Shown here one piece after another: positions 60,147-64,000 of a stretch of DNA of 64,000 nucleotides. How positions within the stretch are numbered: position 1 is the stretch's first letter; each line of letters starts with the position of its first letter. Source of the DNA: an uncultured Burkholderiales bacterium. Lineage in GTDB: Bacteria > Pseudomonadota > Gammaproteobacteria > Burkholderiales > Burkholderiaceae. A model generated the notes under the pieces. It searched no databases, was not told the DNA's origin, and worked only from the letters and a program-made list of their open reading frames with translations. A program made the position numbers and the translations under genes. The stretch is from assembly GCA_946480465.1 (NCBI GenBank), contig CAMLJY010000013.1, positions 58,917 through 122,916 of the forward strand, given 5' to 3'.

Positions 60147-61297
60147 GCCCTGGATCGTCCTTTCGCCTCAAACAGGCGCTGCAGCACGCAGAAGACCAGC
60201 AGCAGCGCGCCGATGGCGATGCGCGTCCACCACGAGCTGAGCGTGCCGTCGAAGCTGATCAGCGTCTGGATGACGCCGAGGATGAGCACGCCGAAGAGCG
60301 TGCCCGCGAGGTAGCCCACGCCGCCGGACAGCAGCGTGCCGCCGATCACCACCGCGGCGATGGCGTCCAGCTCCAGGCCCACCGCATGCAGGCCGTAGCC
60401 CGACAGCATGTAGAAGGTGAACACCACGCCCGCCAGCGCCGAACAGAAGCCCGACAGCGTGTACACCAGCACCGTCGTGCGGGCCACCGGCAGGCCCATC
60501 AGCATCGCGGAGGCCTCGTGGCCGCCTATCGCATAAACGGCGCGGCCAAAACCCGTGGCATGAGCCAGGTACAGGCCGGCGGCCAGCACCCCCAGCGCGA
60601 TCAGCGCGCCGGCCGAGATCGAGGCTTCCTCGCCCAGCGGCAGGCGCCATTGCGAAATGGCCGAGTAGGTCTCGTCGTCGATGTGGATGGAGTCGATGCT
60701 GATCAGGTAGCACAGCCCGCGCGCCAGGAACATGCCCGCCAGCGTGACGATGAAGGGCTGCAGCCTGAAGCGCTGGATCAGCCAGCCCTGCAGCGCACCG
60801 AAGGCGGTGCCCAGCGCCAGCACCAGCGGGATCGTGGCCCACGGGCTCCAGTGGTGGTGCTGCACCAGCGCCGCCGACACCATGGTGGCCAGCGCGATCA
60901 CCGAGCCCACCGAGAGATCGATGCCGCCGGACAGGATGACGAAGCTCATGCCCACCGCGACGATGAGCAGGAAGGCGTTGTCGATCAGCAGGTTCAGCAG
61001 CACCTGCGCCGAGAAGAAGTCGGTGTAGGCGACCGAGCCGTAGCCGAACATGGCGACGAAGAGCGCGATGGTGACCGCCAGCGGCAGCAGCTGCGCATCC
61101 AGGCGCGGGCTTCGCGCCCGGGGCCGCGCCGCGGGGCCGGCCGGCAGTGGCGGGTTCCTGGCCCCGTTCGCGGGCGCACTCATCGGTGCACTCATCGGTG
61201 CACCCATCGATGCACCCATCGATGCACTCATCGGTGCATCCATCGGCGCGTTCATCGACCCGTCCATCGGCGAAGGGCCGCGGCCGACCGCGCTCAT
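60143..61297 (-). CDS. yjfF: Sugar ABC transporter permease, YjfF-like
   Basis: 384 residues. The N-terminal 45 residues form a Met-Ala-Pro-rich cytoplasmic tail encoded by a 12-bp repeat with several ATG codons, so the true start could lie further downstream. The rest is an RbsC-type permease with SGGIDLSVGSVIALATMVSA, FGRAVYAIGGHEASAMLMG and ELDAIAAVVIGGTLLSGGVG. It resembles YjfF of the E. coli galactofuranose importer and follows the YtfT-like permease with a four-base overlap, completing the YtfR-YtfT-YjfF order. Galactose or galactofuranose transport is supported by the dgoK/dgoA genes that follow. Confidence 0.85.
   Translation of the reverse strand: MSAVGRGPSPMDGSMNAPMDAPMSASMGASMGAPMSAPMSAPANGARNPPLPAGPAARPRARSPRLDAQLLPLAVTIALFVAMFGYGSVAYTDFFSAQVLLNLLIDNAFLLIVAVGMSFVILSGGIDLSVGSVIALATMVSAALVQHHHWSPWATIPLVLALGTAFGALQGWLIQRFRLQPFIVTLAGMFLARGLCYLISIDSIHIDDETYSAISQWRLPLGEEASISAGALIALGVLAAGLYLAHATGFGRAVYAIGGHEASAMLMGLPVARTTVLVYTLSGFCSALAGVVFTFYMLSGYGLHAVGLELDAIAAVVIGGTLLSGGVGYLAGTLFGVLILGVIQTLISFDGTLSSWWTRIAIGALLLVFCVLQRLFEAKGRSRA
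61178..61273. repeat. 12-bp coding repeat, eight units, at the yjfF-like start
   Basis: Eight consecutive 12-base units based on ACTCATCGGTGC and ACCCATCGATGC; the last three are more diverged. They encode Met-x-Ala-Pro/Ser repeats in the N-terminal tail of the permease. Each unit has an in-frame ATG, so the array provides a row of possible starts. Confidence 0.88.
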
Positions 61298-62363
61298 CGC
61301 AGCCCCCCGGGCATCGGACGGACCACCCAGCCGCGCAGCATTTGCCGGAACTCGGCCGACTGCAGCAGCATCACCGCGAACACCACGCCGGCCTTGACCA
61401 CCAGGTTCACCTCGGGCGGCACGCCGATCGAGTAGATGGTCGAGGTCAGCGTCTGGATGATGAGCGCCCCCAGCACGCTGCCGGCCAGGCTGAAGCGCCC
61501 GCCGTTGAGCAGCGTGCCGCCGAGCGTGACGGCCAGGATCGCGTCCAGCTCCATCAGCTGGCCGGCATTGTTGCCGTCCGCGCTCTTGACGTTGGAGCTG
61601 ATCAAGAGCCCCGCCACCCCCGCGCACAGGCCGCAGAAGGCGTACACGCCCACGGTGATGCGCCTTTGCGGCACGCCCGCCATGCGCGCCGCCGCGGGGT
61701 TGATGCCGATGGCCTGCACGAAGAGGCCGAGCGCCGTGCGCGTCAGCGCCAGGTGCAGCGCCAGCGCCATCGCGCCGGCCACGAACACCGAGAACGGCAG
61801 CCCCAGCAGGTAGCCGCTGCCGAGGAAGAAATACGGCGGGTAGTAGACGGTGATGATCTGCCCGCCGGTGATCAGCTGCGCCATGCCACGGCCCGCCACC
61901 ATCAGGATCAGCGTGGCGATGATGGGCTGCAGCCCCAGGCCCGCCACCAGCAGGCCGTTCCACAGCCCGCACAGCAGGGCCAGGCCCAGCGCCGCGGCCA
62001 GTGCCAGCGGCATCGGGAAGCGGCTGGCCATGGTCTGCACGCCGTCGTGGATGACGAGCTGGCCGCCCACCATCAGCGCCGCGATGGCCGCGCTGATGGC
62101 GACCACCGCGCCCACCGAGATGTCGATGCCGCGGGTGGCGATCACCATCGTCATGCCCAGCGACACCAGCACCAGCGGCGCCGCCCGGTTGAGGATGTCG
62201 ATCAGGCTGCCGTACAGGTGCCCGTCGCGCCAGCGCAGCTGCAGGAAGCCGGGGTTGAAGACCGCGTTCAGCGCCAGCAGCAGCAGCAGCGTGAGCGCGG
62301 GCCAGAAGAGGCGGTGGCCGACGAGGCGGCGGCCCCAGGGCGCCTGGCCGGACGGGGGCCGCA

Positions 62364-62367
<4 letters not shown>
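61294..62367 (-). CDS. ytfT: Sugar ABC transporter permease, YtfT-like
   Basis: 357 residues of the RbsC-type permease family with ATRGIDISVGAVVAISAAIA, GRGMAQLITGGQIITVYY, FVQAIGINPAAARMAGV and ELDAILAVTLGGTLLNGGRF, the pattern of E. coli YtfT. The start ATG at 62367 overlaps the ATPase stop and the stop overlaps the YjfF-like start, both as ATGA. It is paired with the YjfF-like permease to form a heterodimeric channel. Confidence 0.87.
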
Positions 62368-63861
<1,494 letters not shown>

Positions 63862-63884
<23 letters not shown>

Positions 63885-64000
63885 CGAAGCACACCGCAGC
63901 CAGCAGCACCAGGCCCTTGATCACCTGCTGGTAGTCGATGCCGATGCCGAGGATGGACATGCCGTTGTTCATCACGCCCATCACGAAGGCGCCGATCACC
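63862..64000 (-). CDS. C-terminal end of a multiple-sugar ABC permease (GguB/MmsB type)
   Basis: Only the last 46 codons are inside the window. They read IGAFVMGVMNNGMSILGIG and end VCFDVYNKNK, typical of the C-terminus of GguB/MmsB permeases that work with ChvE-type binding proteins for galactose, arabinose or xylose. The gene continues beyond the right edge. Its stop lies within the start of the YtfR-like ATPase gene. Confidence 0.8.

Overview
The DNA is very GC-rich, and the gene families point to a Gram-negative betaproteobacterium of the Burkholderiales, probably near Roseateles, Mitsuaria, Rhizobacter or Ideonella. This placement is inferred from type IV minor pilins of Burkholderiales type, a TonB-dependent receptor of the Xanthomonas/Caulobacter sugar-receptor type, and RbsB- and XylF-type sugar ABC importers. 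No rRNA, tRNA, CRISPR array, integrase or transposase was seen.

Layout: (1) 1-2.4 kb, plus strand: the end of a PilX-like pilus protein and an unusually long PilV-like prepilin, followed by a 14-bp tandem repeat. (2) 2.6-12.8 kb, minus strand: an operon reading ABC ATPase, permease, sugar-binding protein, aldo/keto reductase, fuconolactonase-like amidohydrolase, zinc dehydrogenase, UxaB-like dehydrogenase, sugar mutarotase, UxaA-family dehydratase and a small unknown protein. It looks like L-fucose uptake and oxidation. (3) 12.9-14.3 kb, plus strand: a paralogue of that small protein and a ThuA-fold protein. (4) 14.2-38.6 kb, minus strand: a long co-directional run with an Ig-like lipoprotein, a TonB-dependent receptor, a flavin-dependent halogenase, GH5, GH3, GH9, GH29 and GH42 enzymes, a giant beta-propeller/di-haem cytochrome, and a XylFHG xylose importer. 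(5) 39.1-58.6 kb, plus strand, divergent: GH74, GH31, two GH2, a CE4 lipoprotein, a GH9 lipoprotein, an MFS permease, GH39, an esterase, two paralogous exported proteins and a LytS/LytTR-type two-component system. (6) 58.6-64 kb, minus strand: 2-keto-3-deoxy-phosphogalactonate aldolase, 2-keto-3-deoxygalactonate kinase and YtfR/YtfT/YjfF-type ABC components, with the end of a further permease at the window edge.

Taken together the window reads as a xyloglucan utilisation locus. GH74, GH9 and GH5 would cut the glucan backbone. GH29 would remove fucose, GH42 and GH2 galactose, GH31 and GH39/GH3 xylose and glucose, and the esterase and CE4 protein acetyl groups. The three ABC importers match the three side-chain sugars: fucose next to a fucose-oxidation operon, xylose (XylFHG), and galactose next to dgoK/dgoA. 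The receptor, lipoprotein and halogenase would handle outer-membrane capture, and the MFS permease with the cytoplasmic GH31 would handle imported oligosaccharides.

Three promoter regions (upstream of the fucose operon, of the receptor operon and of the GH74 operon) share a 16-bp motif that resembles GCG-A/C-T/C-CGAA-C/T-TA-NN-AT. This suggests one control circuit. The only regulator in the window is the two-component system at the end of the GH74 operon. All functions are inferred from sequence pattern and context; none was tested.
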